Origin: Nocardia rhizosphaerihabitans | GTDB lineage: Bacteria > Actinomycetota > Actinomycetes > Mycobacteriales > Mycobacteriaceae | NCBI RefSeq assembly: GCF_014646295.1 | Contig: NZ_BMNE01000001.1 | Location: 620,001-684,000 of the forward strand | DNA: 64,000 nt | Direction of reading: 5' to 3' | Shown: positions 19,240 to 28,399 of the stretch, piece after piece | Layout of the letters: each line of letters starts with the position of its first letter | Position numbering within the stretch: the stretch's first letter is position 1 | The notes under the pieces: generated by a model | What the model saw: the letters and a program-made list of their open reading frames with translations, nothing else | Told to the model about the DNA's origin: nothing | Databases searched by the model: none | Translations under genes and position numbers: made by a program

Positions 19240-22200
19240 CGGGATTCCCCCTCAGAGTTGAGGTCCAGTTCGGCCGACAGCAGGTCGGCGAGTTCGTCGT
19301 CGGTGGCCTGGGCGAGCACGGCATCGAACTCCGCCACGACCGGAGCCGGCTGCCGCGACGGCGACATCCGCTCGATCAGTTCGCCGACGAGTTGGTCGAC
19401 GGTCGGATAGGCGAAGACCATGCTGGCCGACATCGGTTGCCCCAGACCGGCTTCCAGCCGGTTGCGCAGGTCGACCGCCATCAGTGAATCGAAGCCGAGG
19501 TCGCGGAACGGCACCGTCGGGTCGATCGCGCCGGTCGCCCCGACGATGGTGGCGACTTGGCCGAGCACGAACTGCCGGACCAGTTCGGCCCGCTCGAACG
19601 GATCATCGATTCCGGACAGATCGGGGGCGGCTCCGGCATCGGCACCGATTGCCGAAATCCCTGCCAGGAGATCGGTGAGCAGTTCCCGCGCCGAGGGCGG
19701 GGTGTTCGGACCAGCCAGCGCCGTCAGATCGAAGGCGGCGGCGGCCAGTACCGGCGACGGATCCGTCAAGGCCGCCGCCAGCAGCGCCATGGCGTCGTCG
19801 GGGGCGAGCGCGGGAACGCCGAGGGCCGCGAGCCGTCGGTCACTCCCGACGGCGGCGGCGAGGCCGATCTCGGCCCACGGACCCCAGGCGATGCTGACCG
19901 CGGGCAGGCCGTCGGCGACTCGCGCCGAAGCCAGCGCGTCCAGATAGGTGTTGGCCGCCGCATAGGCGGCCTGCCCCGGTGAGCCGAACATTCCCGCCAG
20001 CGAGGAGAACAGCACGAAGTGCTCGATCGGCTGATCCAGGGTCGCGCGGTGCAGATTCCACGCGCCCCGGGCCTTTCCGGCGAACGCGCGGTCCAGCTGC
20101 GCGTTCTCGAATTCGCCGATCACACCGTCCTCGAGCACGCCCGCCAGGTGGAAGACGCCGCCGAGGGGGCTCGCACTCGCGACCACCGCTTCGAGGGCGT
20201 CGGCATCGGCGAGGTCTACCGCCGCCACCTCGACCTGGGCTCCACGCGACCGCAGTTCCTCGATCACCAGCGCCGCGTGGGGGGTCGGTGCCGACCGGCC
20301 GAGCAACATCAGCCTGCGCACCCCCTGCGAGCTCAGCCACTGCGCCAGCCGCAGGCCGAGTCCACCGAGTCCACCCGTGACGAGATAGCCGAGTTCGGCG
20401 TCGAAAGCCGGGGTCGAGCGAGCGCGCGGCGCGGGCAGCAGGCGGGGAACCGCCGCGGTCGCCCCGATCGCCCATTGCCGCGACGGATCCGGATGACGCA
20501 GGACAGCGACCAGCCGGTCCAGTTCGGCAGCACTCGGCGCGGCCGGGAGATCGACGACACCACAGCGCAATTCGGGATGCTCGGTGGCGATCACCCTCGC
20601 GACGCCCCACAGGGCCGCCGTGGAAAGCCCGCCGACTCGTGGATCCTGTTGCGTGTGCGCGGTCAACAGCCACAGTCGAGGGGTGCGGCTGCCCTGGGTG
20701 AAACGCTCGGTCAGCGAGCGCGCCAGGCTGATCGCCGCCGCGGCACGGTCTGCCGAGGCGACCGGATCGGGGTCACCCGGATCGGCGAAGCCACGGGCGT
20801 CCACGATGCCGGCGAGGTCGTCCCAGTGCACCGGCAGCGCATCCAGTCCGGCCGCGCTGTCGGGGTTTCCGAGCACACAGCTGTCGCCGGGCCCGCTCAA
20901 CCGGGCCGCCAACGCGCGCAGCGGCGCGGTATCGGCGCCGAGGACAAGCCAACGGCCGGGTTCGATCGGCGCGGGCGCCGATTCGTGTGCTGTCCAGGAC
21001 AGCCGATACAGCCTGCCACGGTCGACAGCCGGGGCACTGCTCTTGGTGACCTGGAAGTCCATCGCCGACCAGATCGGCGTCCCGTCGCCGGTCAGCACCA
21101 CCAGATCCGCGGTCAGGTCACGATCGCCGTACTCGACTATCCGCGCGTGACACCAGACCTCGGTGATCGGCTCGCCGGTGGCCGAGAACTGTACGCGGGT
21201 CGCGCCGGAGGGCAACGGCAGTGTGCCCGGCTCCAGCTGCCTGCCCGCGGCCGCCGCGATGGTGTGCAGGCAGGCGTCGAGCAGCGCGGGGTGTATCCCG
21301 GTGTGTCTGCCCGGACCGAGGGCCGCGCTGAACTTCCCGATCGCCTGGCCGTCGCCGCGTCGCAGCAGCGTCATGGAGCGAAACGCCGGGCCGTAGTGGA
21401 GGCCTGCCGCCGCGAGATCGGCGTAGAACTGCTCGATCGAGACGGGCTCGGCGCACCGAGCGAGCAGGTCGTCGAGCGCGGGAACCCGGCGCTCGGCGAG
21501 TCGGCCCGGCGCGGCATCGAGCCAGCCGCGCGCGTGCGTCAGCGGGGTGCCCGCCGGATCGGAAATGATCGCGAATTCCGAACGCCCACCCGCGGATTCG
21601 ATCACGAGCTGCACCGGAACCGGTCCACCGGCACGGACGAGCGGGGCGTCGAAACTGACATTGCTGAGCACGACCGTCGGCGACGCGTCGACGACAGTCC
21701 CCGCGGCGGCGGCACCCGCCGCCGCGGCGAGCCAGTACGCACCAGGCACCACAACCACACCATCGACGACGTGGTCGGCGATCTCGGGTGCGGCGTCGAG
21801 CTCGATCGGCCACACGCCGAGTTCGGGGTGGGTGCCGACGGAGACCCGAGCGCCGATCAGCCGGCTCGAAGCCGCACCGACGCCGGCGCCTTCCCCGGGC
21901 CCGAGAGCCCGGATCAGCGGGAACCGCTGATGGTTCCAGCCCTGTGACGGAACCGCTACTGCCTCCGCGTCCGGGTGAATCGCCTCCCAATCCAGGCTCA
22001 CGCCGGAGACGTAGATCTCGCCCAGCGCGTGCAGGAACGCGAATACCTCGTCCTCGTCACGACGTGTCGAGGACACCACCACCACATCCGCTGTCGCCGA
22101 GGTGGCCTCGGCGATCTCACCGAGTGACCGGGAAAGCACCGGGTGCGGTGCGATCTCGACGAACGTGTCGTGTCCCTCGGACAGCATCCGGCCGACCGCG

Positions 22201-24869
22201 GTATCGAACAGCACCGTCTCGCGCAGATTGCGCGACCAGTAGTCGCCATCGGCGAGCGTGTCGGCGGACACGGCACCGGTGACCGTCGAATACCACGGCA
22301 GCGCGGGAGGCCGCGCCGTGATGCCCTCGAGGCCCGCGCGCAAGCGCGGCCGCAACGGCTCCACCGCTGGACTATGGGCGGCGAAGTCGACCGCGATGCG
22401 CCGGGCGAATACGCCGTCGGCCTCCAGCTGCCGGACGATCTCGTCCAACGCCTGCGGCGGGCCGGACAGCACCGTCGCGCGTGGTCCGTTCACCGCTGCC
22501 ACCGACACTGTGTCGAGGTGCTCGGCGAGCACCGTTTCCAGTTGTGCCGCATCCAGTTCGACGAGCGCGAGTCCGCCGTGGCCGGAGATCTCGGTGAGCA
22601 GCCTGCTACGCACCGAGACGACGCGCGCGGCATCGGCGAGCGAGAGCGCCCCACTGATGTGGGCAGCGGCGATCTCACCCATGCTGTGCCCGCACACCGC
22701 GGCGGGCTCTACGCCGAAAGCTCGCCAGGTCTGTGCCAACGCCACCTGCATCGCGAACAGCGCGGGCGGCACCTGCGCGGTGCCGTGCGCGACGAGTCCG
22801 GTATCGGCCGACCACAGTGCTTCACCCAGCCAGGCCGACAGTTCGGTGTCGGCGCGTTCGATCGCCTCTCGAAACGCCGGAATGCTCTGCGCCAGCCCGC
22901 GTCCCATCCCGTCCCACTGCGAACCCTGCCCGGGGAAGATCAGCCCCACCTGACGTGGAGTTGTCGCCCGCGGCCGTGGTCCGCAGATGCCGCGCGCCCG
23001 TTCGCCCTCGGCGATCGCGGTCATGCCTTCGACCAAGTCGTCGACATCGCGCACGATCACCGCGGCCCGATGCGTGTCGTGATCGGCTCGCCGGGCCGCC
23101 GTCGCAGCGGCGCGGGCCAGCCATCCCGGGTCGTGCCCGTCTCGTTCGGCGACAGCGGCCCAGCCCCGGGCACGGCGGCGCAGGCCGGCTTCCGTCTGCG
23201 CCGACACCGGGAAGAGCAGGTATTCGGTGGTTCGCGGTGCCGACCGCGGTACGGGCGTCGGCGCGGTGGACAGCACCACATGGGCGTTGGTGCCGCCGAA
23301 GCCGAACGAACTGGTTCCCGCGACAGCACTGCCCGCGGTGTCGACAGGCAGCGACTCGACCTGGGTCTGGACGACCACGGGGACGGTATCCAGGCCTGTT
23401 CTCGGATTCGGCCGCTGAAAGTGCAGCGACGGCATCCATTGCCGATGATGCAGCGACAGCGCGGTTTTGATCATTCCGGCAATGCCCGCGGCGGCCTCGA
23501 GATGTCCGAGATTCGATTTCGCCGAGCCGATTCGCAATGGTGTGGCCGGGTCACGCCCCGCACCGAGTACCGTGGCGAGCGCCCCGACCTCGATCGGGTC
23601 GCCGACAGCGGTGCCGGTACCGTGCGCCTCCACATAGGCGACGGAAGCGGGGTCGACACCGGCGTTGCGATAGGCCGCGCGCAACACCCGTTCTTGCGCG
23701 GGGCGGCTCGGCGCGATCAGACCGTTGGTCCGCCCGTCCTGATTGACCGCGCTGCCACGGATCACGGCATAGACCCGGTCCCCGTCAGCGCGCGCCTTGT
23801 CGAGTCTCTTGAGGACGACCACGCCCGCCCCCTCACTGCGGACGTAGCCGTCGGCGCGCTCGTCGAACGGCTTGCACCGGCCGTCCGGAGCCATCAGCCG
23901 GCCCTTGCTGAAGCTGAGCGCGATGCGTGGCCCGGCGATCACATTGACCCCGCCCGCCAAGGCCAGCTCCGACTCCCCCGCCCGCAGCGACTGGCAGGCC
24001 AGGTGCACGGCGACCAGTGACGACGAGCAAGCGGTGTCGACCACCAGGCTCGGACCCGCCAGGTTCAGGCAGTACGACAGCCGGTTGGCGATGACACTCA
24101 ACGCCGCACCAGTGCCGTCCTGGGCGGACACCTCGGTACCGGGCGCGAGCACGGCGACGCCGTGGTCGTAGGACGATGCGCCGATGAAGACACCGGTCGG
24201 GGTCGCCGCCAGGCCGCGCGGTCCGATCCCGGCGTCGTCGAGCGCGGTCCACGCCACTTCGAGTAGCTGGCGTTGCTGGGGATCCATCCGCACGGCCTCC
24301 CGGGCCGCGATGCCGAAGAAGTCCGCGTCGAAATGGTCGACGCCGGGGAGAAACCCACCCCACTTGGTGGTCATCCGGCCGGGAGTATCAGGATCGGGAT
24401 CGTAGAGTTCGTCGGCATTCCAGCGATCTGCGGGCACCTCGCTGATCGCGTCGACTCCATGCCTCAGCAGGTCCCAGAACTGTGTGGGACCGTCGGCGCC
24501 GGGGAATCGGCAGCCGATGCCGACGATCGCGATCAGCTCGCCCTCGGTACCGGCCTCGATCGGCTCCTGCAGCCGGTGCGAGGGGCCCGGCCCTTCGCCG
24601 CGTCCGCCGGTGACCGGCTGGGCCGCCGCGGCCATCTGCTCCGCGAGCGCCACGGCCGCGGCGGTGATGCTGGGATAGTCATAGGCGAAGGTCGGCGAGA
24701 GCGTCAGTCCGGTCCAGCGCTGGAGATCGTCGGACAGCTCCACCGCCTGCAACGAGGACAATCCGAGTGCGACGAACGGGACATCGACCGCCAGGCTCTC
24801 CTTCTCCACGCCGAGCAGGGAACCGATCCGCTCGACCAGCCACGTGACAACGTGATCCGCCCGCGACAT
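19236..24869 (-). CDS. Type I polyketide synthase, loading ACP plus module 1 (ACP-KS-AT-DH-KR-ACP)
   Basis: 1877 residues. N-terminal ACP (about 5-80, Ser39 in LGLSSLQ, the usual Asp before Ser replaced by Ser), suited to receive an acyl group from the FAAL. KS (about 112-540): Cys281, His416, His456. AT (about 640-930): Ser729 in GHSMGE, selectivity motif FAAHS at 829-833, closer to the methylmalonyl YASH form. DH (about 1010-1275): His1033 in HVVDGVVVVP and Asp1198 in LLDACLH, both intact. KR (about 1490-1690): GGLGGLG, Ser1623, Tyr1636, Asp in GVLEDGV (B-type). Second ACP: Ser1795 in GFDSL. No ER. Expected output: a trans-2-enoyl chain. ATG overlaps the FAAL stop by one base. Confidence 0.95.
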   Translation of the reverse strand: MSRADHVVTWLVERIGSLLGVEKESLAVDVPFVALGLSSLQAVELSDDLQRWTGLTLSPTFAYDYPSITAAAVALAEQMAAAAQPVTGGRGEGPGPSHRLQEPIEAGTEGELIAIVGIGCRFPGADGPTQFWDLLRHGVDAISEVPADRWNADELYDPDPDTPGRMTTKWGGFLPGVDHFDADFFGIAAREAVRMDPQQRQLLEVAWTALDDAGIGPRGLAATPTGVFIGASSYDHGVAVLAPGTEVSAQDGTGAALSVIANRLSYCLNLAGPSLVVDTACSSSLVAVHLACQSLRAGESELALAGGVNVIAGPRIALSFSKGRLMAPDGRCKPFDERADGYVRSEGAGVVVLKRLDKARADGDRVYAVIRGSAVNQDGRTNGLIAPSRPAQERVLRAAYRNAGVDPASVAYVEAHGTGTAVGDPIEVGALATVLGAGRDPATPLRIGSAKSNLGHLEAAAGIAGMIKTALSLHHRQWMPSLHFQRPNPRTGLDTVPVVVQTQVESLPVDTAGSAVAGTSSFGFGGTNAHVVLSTAPTPVPRSAPRTTEYLLFPVSAQTEAGLRRRARGWAAVAERDGHDPGWLARAAATAARRADHDTHRAAVIVRDVDDLVEGMTAIAEGERARGICGPRPRATTPRQVGLIFPGQGSQWDGMGRGLAQSIPAFREAIERADTELSAWLGEALWSADTGLVAHGTAQVPPALFAMQVALAQTWRAFGVEPAAVCGHSMGEIAAAHISGALSLADAARVVSVRSRLLTEISGHGGLALVELDAAQLETVLAEHLDTVSVAAVNGPRATVLSGPPQALDEIVRQLEADGVFARRIAVDFAAHSPAVEPLRPRLRAGLEGITARPPALPWYSTVTGAVSADTLADGDYWSRNLRETVLFDTAVGRMLSEGHDTFVEIAPHPVLSRSLGEIAEATSATADVVVVSSTRRDEDEVFAFLHALGEIYVSGVSLDWEAIHPDAEAVAVPSQGWNHQRFPLIRALGPGEGAGVGAASSRLIGARVSVGTHPELGVWPIELDAAPEIADHVVDGVVVVPGAYWLAAAAGAAAAGTVVDASPTVVLSNVSFDAPLVRAGGPVPVQLVIESAGGRSEFAIISDPAGTPLTHARGWLDAAPGRLAERRVPALDDLLARCAEPVSIEQFYADLAAAGLHYGPAFRSMTLLRRGDGQAIGKFSAALGPGRHTGIHPALLDACLHTIAAAAGRQLEPGTLPLPSGATRVQFSATGEPITEVWCHARIVEYGDRDLTADLVVLTGDGTPIWSAMDFQVTKSSAPAVDRGRLYRLSWTAHESAPAPIEPGRWLVLGADTAPLRALAARLSGPGDSCVLGNPDSAAGLDALPVHWDDLAGIVDARGFADPGDPDPVASADRAAAAISLARSLTERFTQGSRTPRLWLLTAHTQQDPRVGGLSTAALWGVARVIATEHPELRCGVVDLPAAPSAAELDRLVAVLRHPDPSRQWAIGATAAVPRLLPAPRARSTPAFDAELGYLVTGGLGGLGLRLAQWLSSQGVRRLMLLGRSAPTPHAALVIEELRSRGAQVEVAAVDLADADALEAVVASASPLGGVFHLAGVLEDGVIGEFENAQLDRAFAGKARGAWNLHRATLDQPIEHFVLFSSLAGMFGSPGQAAYAAANTYLDALASARVADGLPAVSIAWGPWAEIGLAAAVGSDRRLAALGVPALAPDDAMALLAAALTDPSPVLAAAAFDLTALAGPNTPPSARELLTDLLAGISAIGADAGAAPDLSGIDDPFERAELVRQFVLGQVATIVGATGAIDPTVPFRDLGFDSLMAVDLRNRLEAGLGQPMSASMVFAYPTVDQLVGELIERMSPSRQPAPVVAEFDAVLAQATDDELADLLSAELDLNSEGESR

Positions 24870-26590
24870 CACTGCACTCCGACAGTCAGGGACTGCTGTG
24901 CCAGGGTCAGCTCGCCCGCCTCGAAGGCGGCACGAGTGCCGCGGCGCTGCAGCTTTCCGCTCGAGGTCTTGGGCACTGTGCCCGCCGGAACCAGCAGCAC
25001 TTCGGCCGGGGTGATCGAATGGTCCATGGTGATCGCGGCGCGCAAGGTGGCCGAGAGCGCGGCCACGTCGATGCCGGCAGTGTCCGCGCGCGTCTCCGCG
25101 ACCACGATCAGCTCTTCGCCGCCGGACCGCTCGGACGCGAACGCCGCGGTGCAACCGCGTCGTACCAGCGGGCTCGCGTTCTCGACCGTCGCCTCGATGT
25201 CTTGCGGGTAGTAGTTGCGCCCGCCGACGATGATCAGGTCCTTGCGACGGCCGACCACATACAGCTCGCCGTCGACGACCGCACCGAGGTCGCCACTGCG
25301 CAGGAAGGGGCCGCGACGTGGCGACACCGTTTCCGCGCGGAATGTCTCGTTCGTCGCGTCGGCGTTCTGCCAATACCCGGCGGCCACATCGGGGCCACCG
25401 ATCCAGATCTCGCCGACGTCGCCCTCGGCGGCCGGGGTCCGGGTTTCCGGGTCGACGATCAGCAGCTCGCGATGCAAGGCGACGACACCGGAGCTGACCA
25501 AGGTATGCCCCTCCCCTCGCACGACCCGGCCTGCCGCCAGCTGTGCCCGGTCCACCGACAGGGTGACCGCGCCGGCCCCACGCACGGCACCGACGGTGAA
25601 CAACGTCGATTCGGCCAGGCCATAGCAGGGGTAATGCGTGCGCGGGTCGAATCCGTGGGGCCCGAACTCCTGGGCGAACTTGGCCAAGGTCTCGGTGCGG
25701 ATCGGCTCCGCGCCGTTGAAGACGACCTCGAGCGAACTGAGATCGAGTCCTTCGCGCTCCGCGGCGGGGATGCGACGGCAGCACAGCTCGAAGGCGAAGT
25801 TCGGGCCGCCGGTAATGGTGGCCGAGTATCGGGTCACCGCGCGCAACCAGCGCTGCGGCCGTTGGACGAAGGTCAACGGCGGCAGCAGAACGGTGCTGCC
25901 GCCCGCGTAGATCGCGGGCACGATCAGCCCCATCAATCCCATGTCATGAAACAACGGAAGCCAGCCGACGATGCTCGATTCTGGGCGGTAGCCCATGGTG
26001 TGACACATGAGCTCCTGGTTGTGCATGAGTGCGTCGTGGGTGACGACCACGCCCTTGGGAGCCGAGGTCGAACCGGAGGTGTACTGCAGGAACGACACGT
26101 CGGCTCCGGTCGGGAAGACCGGTTCGAACCCTGTGTCGTCGGTCGCGTCGGTACCCACCCAATGCAACGCGCCCAGTTCGGGCGCCGCGGCGAGCAGGGC
26201 CTGCCGGGTCTGTTCCGGAGCGCCGGCGAGCACTACCGTGGCCCCGCAGTCCGCGGCGATCGTCCGGAGGGTGTCGATCCGACGGGGCGAGGTGATCGGG
26301 AAAGGCGGGTAGACCGGCACCGCGATCACCCCCGCGTACTGGCAGGCCAGGAACGCGAGCACGAAATCGGCCGAATCCGGGGCGATGATGAGCGCCCGCT
26401 CACCCGGTGCGACCACCGCCGCCAATCGGGACGCGATCGCCCGGGCGCGCCCGCCGACCTCACCGAATGTCAACGACAGCGATTCGTTTTCGCCATCGGC
26501 CAAAAACGTGTAGGCAGTCCGATTTGTATCTTCGGTAGCACGCAGAGAAATAGCCTCCGCGAGAGTTCTTGCCCGGAGTGTTGTCTCCAT
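24869..26590 (-). CDS. Fatty acyl-AMP ligase (FAAL), starter-unit activation
   Basis: About 573 residues. Adenylate-forming enzyme: P-loop-like FLQYTSGSTSAPKGV, GWLPLFHDMGLMG, GGPNFAFELC, YGLAEST, RSGDLG and C-terminal KTSSGKLQRR with the catalytic Lys. The LQYTSGSTS form and coupling to an ACP-headed PKS mark it as a FAAL, which makes acyl-AMP from a free fatty acid and passes it to a carrier protein, bypassing CoA. Start: AGGAG is seven bases before ATG 26590; ATG 26596 and 26608 are alternatives. First gene of the operon. Expected partner is the N-terminal ACP of the next gene, one base overlapping. Confidence 0.93.
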   Translation of the reverse strand: METTLRARTLAEAISLRATEDTNRTAYTFLADGENESLSLTFGEVGGRARAIASRLAAVVAPGERALIIAPDSADFVLAFLACQYAGVIAVPVYPPFPITSPRRIDTLRTIAADCGATVVLAGAPEQTRQALLAAAPELGALHWVGTDATDDTGFEPVFPTGADVSFLQYTSGSTSAPKGVVVTHDALMHNQELMCHTMGYRPESSIVGWLPLFHDMGLMGLIVPAIYAGGSTVLLPPLTFVQRPQRWLRAVTRYSATITGGPNFAFELCCRRIPAAEREGLDLSSLEVVFNGAEPIRTETLAKFAQEFGPHGFDPRTHYPCYGLAESTLFTVGAVRGAGAVTLSVDRAQLAAGRVVRGEGHTLVSSGVVALHRELLIVDPETRTPAAEGDVGEIWIGGPDVAAGYWQNADATNETFRAETVSPRRGPFLRSGDLGAVVDGELYVVGRRKDLIIVGGRNYYPQDIEATVENASPLVRRGCTAAFASERSGGEELIVVAETRADTAGIDVAALSATLRAAITMDHSITPAEVLLVPAGTVPKTSSGKLQRRGTRAAFEAGELTLAQQSLTVGVQ

Positions 26591-26888
26591 CGTCATGCTC
26601 CTACCCATATCCATCCGGCTCGGGAGAATTCGCATCGCGAACCAGCCGATACCGTCCTCCCCCGACACGATTCGGACATTACCGACGCCAGACCGTGCCG
26701 CGACAGGTGAAAGAGTCACCTTCCAATGGGCTGAATTCCTTGTCTCCCAAGGCGTATCACTTCCGGTACGCGACCGGAGGAGACATGTCGCACCATGCGA
26801 GGTACCCCGTTCGTCGTATCGCGCGGGCGCCCGGTGCAGAGATATCGTGCCGCTGGCAGGGATAGTTGAATACAGAGTGGAGAGACCG
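26591..26888. promoter_or_regulatory. Divergent promoter region of the PKS operon and HAD gene
   Basis: 298 bases between two divergent starts, less GC-rich than the flanking genes. It should hold the promoter of the FAAL-PKS operon (minus) and of the HAD gene (plus). I see no certain -10/-35 pair, no long inverted repeat and no gamma-butyrolactone receptor (ARE-like) operator that I can recognise. Confidence 0.45.
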
Positions 26889-27539
26889 TTGACCGACCTC
26901 AGCATGGGACCTTCTGTCGCGATATGGTCAGATTTCGGTGGCGTATTGACACCGCCGGTCGCCGAAACTTTTGCGGCGTTCTGCCGAAAAACCGGGCTGG
27001 CGCCTGATCCGCTTCGTTCGGCAATTGCGAACGTGACCGCCACATTTGGCACCGAAGACATGATGCTGCCGCTTGACACACCGTTGGTCACCGAGGACGA
27101 GTGGCTGGACCTGGTGCGCACGGCACTGGCCGAGCAGGGGATTCATACCGCGATCCCGAGTTTGGCCGAGACGTGGTTCGCCGACCGGCCGGCCAACACC
27201 ACCTGGGTGGACGCGCTGCTGCGCTATCGCACCGAGGGCGCGTTCGTCGGCATGCTGTCCAACATGCCGCCCGCCTGGGAGCCCTACTGGCGAAAGATGG
27301 TGGTCGCCGACGAACTGTTCGATGCCGTGGTCAATTCCGCGCAGGTCGGTTGCCGAAAACCCGATCGCGAGATCTTCGACCTGGCAGCCGAGCGAGCGGG
27401 CATTGCCCCGGATCGGTGCATCCTGGTGGACGACCTGCCCCAGAACTGCGCGGGTGCCCGCGCGGCAGGCTGGCGCGCGGTCCTGTTCGTCGACGCGGAG
27501 CAGGCTATCGCCGACCTGGAACGAGCCGTCGACCACTGA
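26889..27539 (+). CDS. HAD-family hydrolase (phosphatase-like)
   Basis: About 216 residues. HAD motif I is SDFGGVLTPP (nucleophile Asp; the second Asp is replaced by Gly, as in YihX-like sugar phosphatases), motif II MLSNMP, motif III Lys in CRKPDREIF, motif IV ILVDDLPQN. A cap domain lies between motifs I and II, placing it in subfamily IA. Start uncertain: TTG 26889 has GGAGAG just upstream; ATG 26904 and GTG 26877 are alternatives. It is divergent from the FAAL-PKS operon. If the AfsA-like enzyme makes a phosphorylated butenolide, this gene is a natural candidate for removing the phosphate (inference). Confidence 0.82.
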   Translation: MTDLSMGPSVAIWSDFGGVLTPPVAETFAAFCRKTGLAPDPLRSAIANVTATFGTEDMMLPLDTPLVTEDEWLDLVRTALAEQGIHTAIPSLAETWFADRPANTTWVDALLRYRTEGAFVGMLSNMPPAWEPYWRKMVVADELFDAVVNSAQVGCRKPDREIFDLAAERAGIAPDRCILVDDLPQNCAGARAAGWRAVLFVDAEQAIADLERAVDH

Positions 27540-27580
27540 TACCGAGGCAGCCGAGTGCCTGCCTGCACAACGCACTTGTT

Positions 27581-27614
27581 GCCGGACTGTCCGCGCCTCG
27601 GCGGACAGTCCGGC
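27581..27614. terminator. Bidirectional hairpin terminator
   Basis: Perfect 14-bp arms 27581-27594 and 27601-27614 with a six-base loop, followed by CTATTT on the plus strand. It lies between the convergent HAD and LuxR genes and can end both transcripts. Confidence 0.8.
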
Positions 27615-27637
27615 CTATTTCGCATCTTTCGGGTAGT

Positions 27638-28399
27638 TCAGGCCGAGTCCTGCCGACCTTCGAGGGTGCGATACCGATTGACCGCGTCGATCCGCGAGAC
27701 CGCCCCCAGCTTGTCGAAAATACTGCGCAGATGGCGTTTGACCGTTCCCTCGGTGATGGACAGGGCATTGGCGATCTGGCGATTCGTCATGGCCTCGCCG
27801 ACCAGGCGAACGACCTGTTCCTCACGCGCAGAGAGTCTGCCGCGACTCGATGGTCCGCCGCATGTCAGGAACTCGCGGGGCACGCTGACCGTGATCTGGT
27901 TCTCCACCGACGCCACGCCTCGAATCGACGTCACCAGTTCGCTGCGGGAAATCCCCTTGTGGAGAAAACACCGAACACCGATCTCCAGCATGTCGTACAA
28001 CACGTGTCCGGGGCCGCCCGAATTCAGCACCACGATCGCGGCGTCGGGAAATTTCCGAATCAGCGAGCGGGTGATCCGTACAGCGCCACTGCCGATTTCG
28101 TCGATGTCGAGCACGATGACATCCGGGGCCACCGCGCCGGTCCGTCTGTCGGCTTCGTTCCAGGACACCCCGCTGATGACGACGAAGTCGTCTTCGGAAC
28201 CCAAGAACCCACACAGCATTTCTCGCGTCAGGGAGTTGTCGGCCACCACCTCGATGCTGACCCTCTCCTCGGACAACGCGGTATTCGGGATTACCAGATA
28301 CCGGGTAGCCAGATCGGGTGTTCGGATCGGAATCCCCCGGCACTCGGAGCCGATACTCGCGCGCTCCGCTACTGCTTGCGTGGGTTCGGTTGGTCTCAC
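27638..28399 (-). CDS. LuxR/NarL-type response regulator with a degenerate receiver
   Basis: About 253 residues. C-terminal LuxR HTH: LSAREEQVVRLVGEAMTNRQIA and TEGTVKRHLRSIFDKLGA. N-terminal receiver-like domain begins near RVSIEVVADNSLTREML: the usual acidic pair is reduced to Ala-Asp, the phospho-acceptor Asp is kept in VLDID, and the Lys is kept in FLHKG. Phosphorylation may be weak or absent. GTG 28399 is preferred (GAGGGGG four bases upstream); the frame stays open to 28672. No sensor kinase is adjacent. Being the only regulator at the edge of the PKS block, it is the likely cluster-situated activator (inference). Confidence 0.8.
   Translation of the reverse strand: MRPTEPTQAVAERASIGSECRGIPIRTPDLATRYLVIPNTALSEERVSIEVVADNSLTREMLCGFLGSEDDFVVISGVSWNEADRRTGAVAPDVIVLDIDEIGSGAVRITRSLIRKFPDAAIVVLNSGGPGHVLYDMLEIGVRCFLHKGISRSELVTSIRGVASVENQITVSVPREFLTCGGPSSRGRLSAREEQVVRLVGEAMTNRQIANALSITEGTVKRHLRSIFDKLGAVSRIDAVNRYRTLEGRQDSA

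Noticed and set aside
19236..25784. A reading frame of 2182 codons extending the PKS upstream into the FAAL gene
   Set aside because: Codons upstream of 24869 are a shadow of the FAAL frame; the PKS ACP domain begins right after ATG 24869, which overlaps the FAAL stop.
26569..26865. Possible small ORF in the divergent region between FAAL and HAD
   Set aside because: No start context or recognisable product; it overlaps the FAAL start and is best read as promoter sequence.
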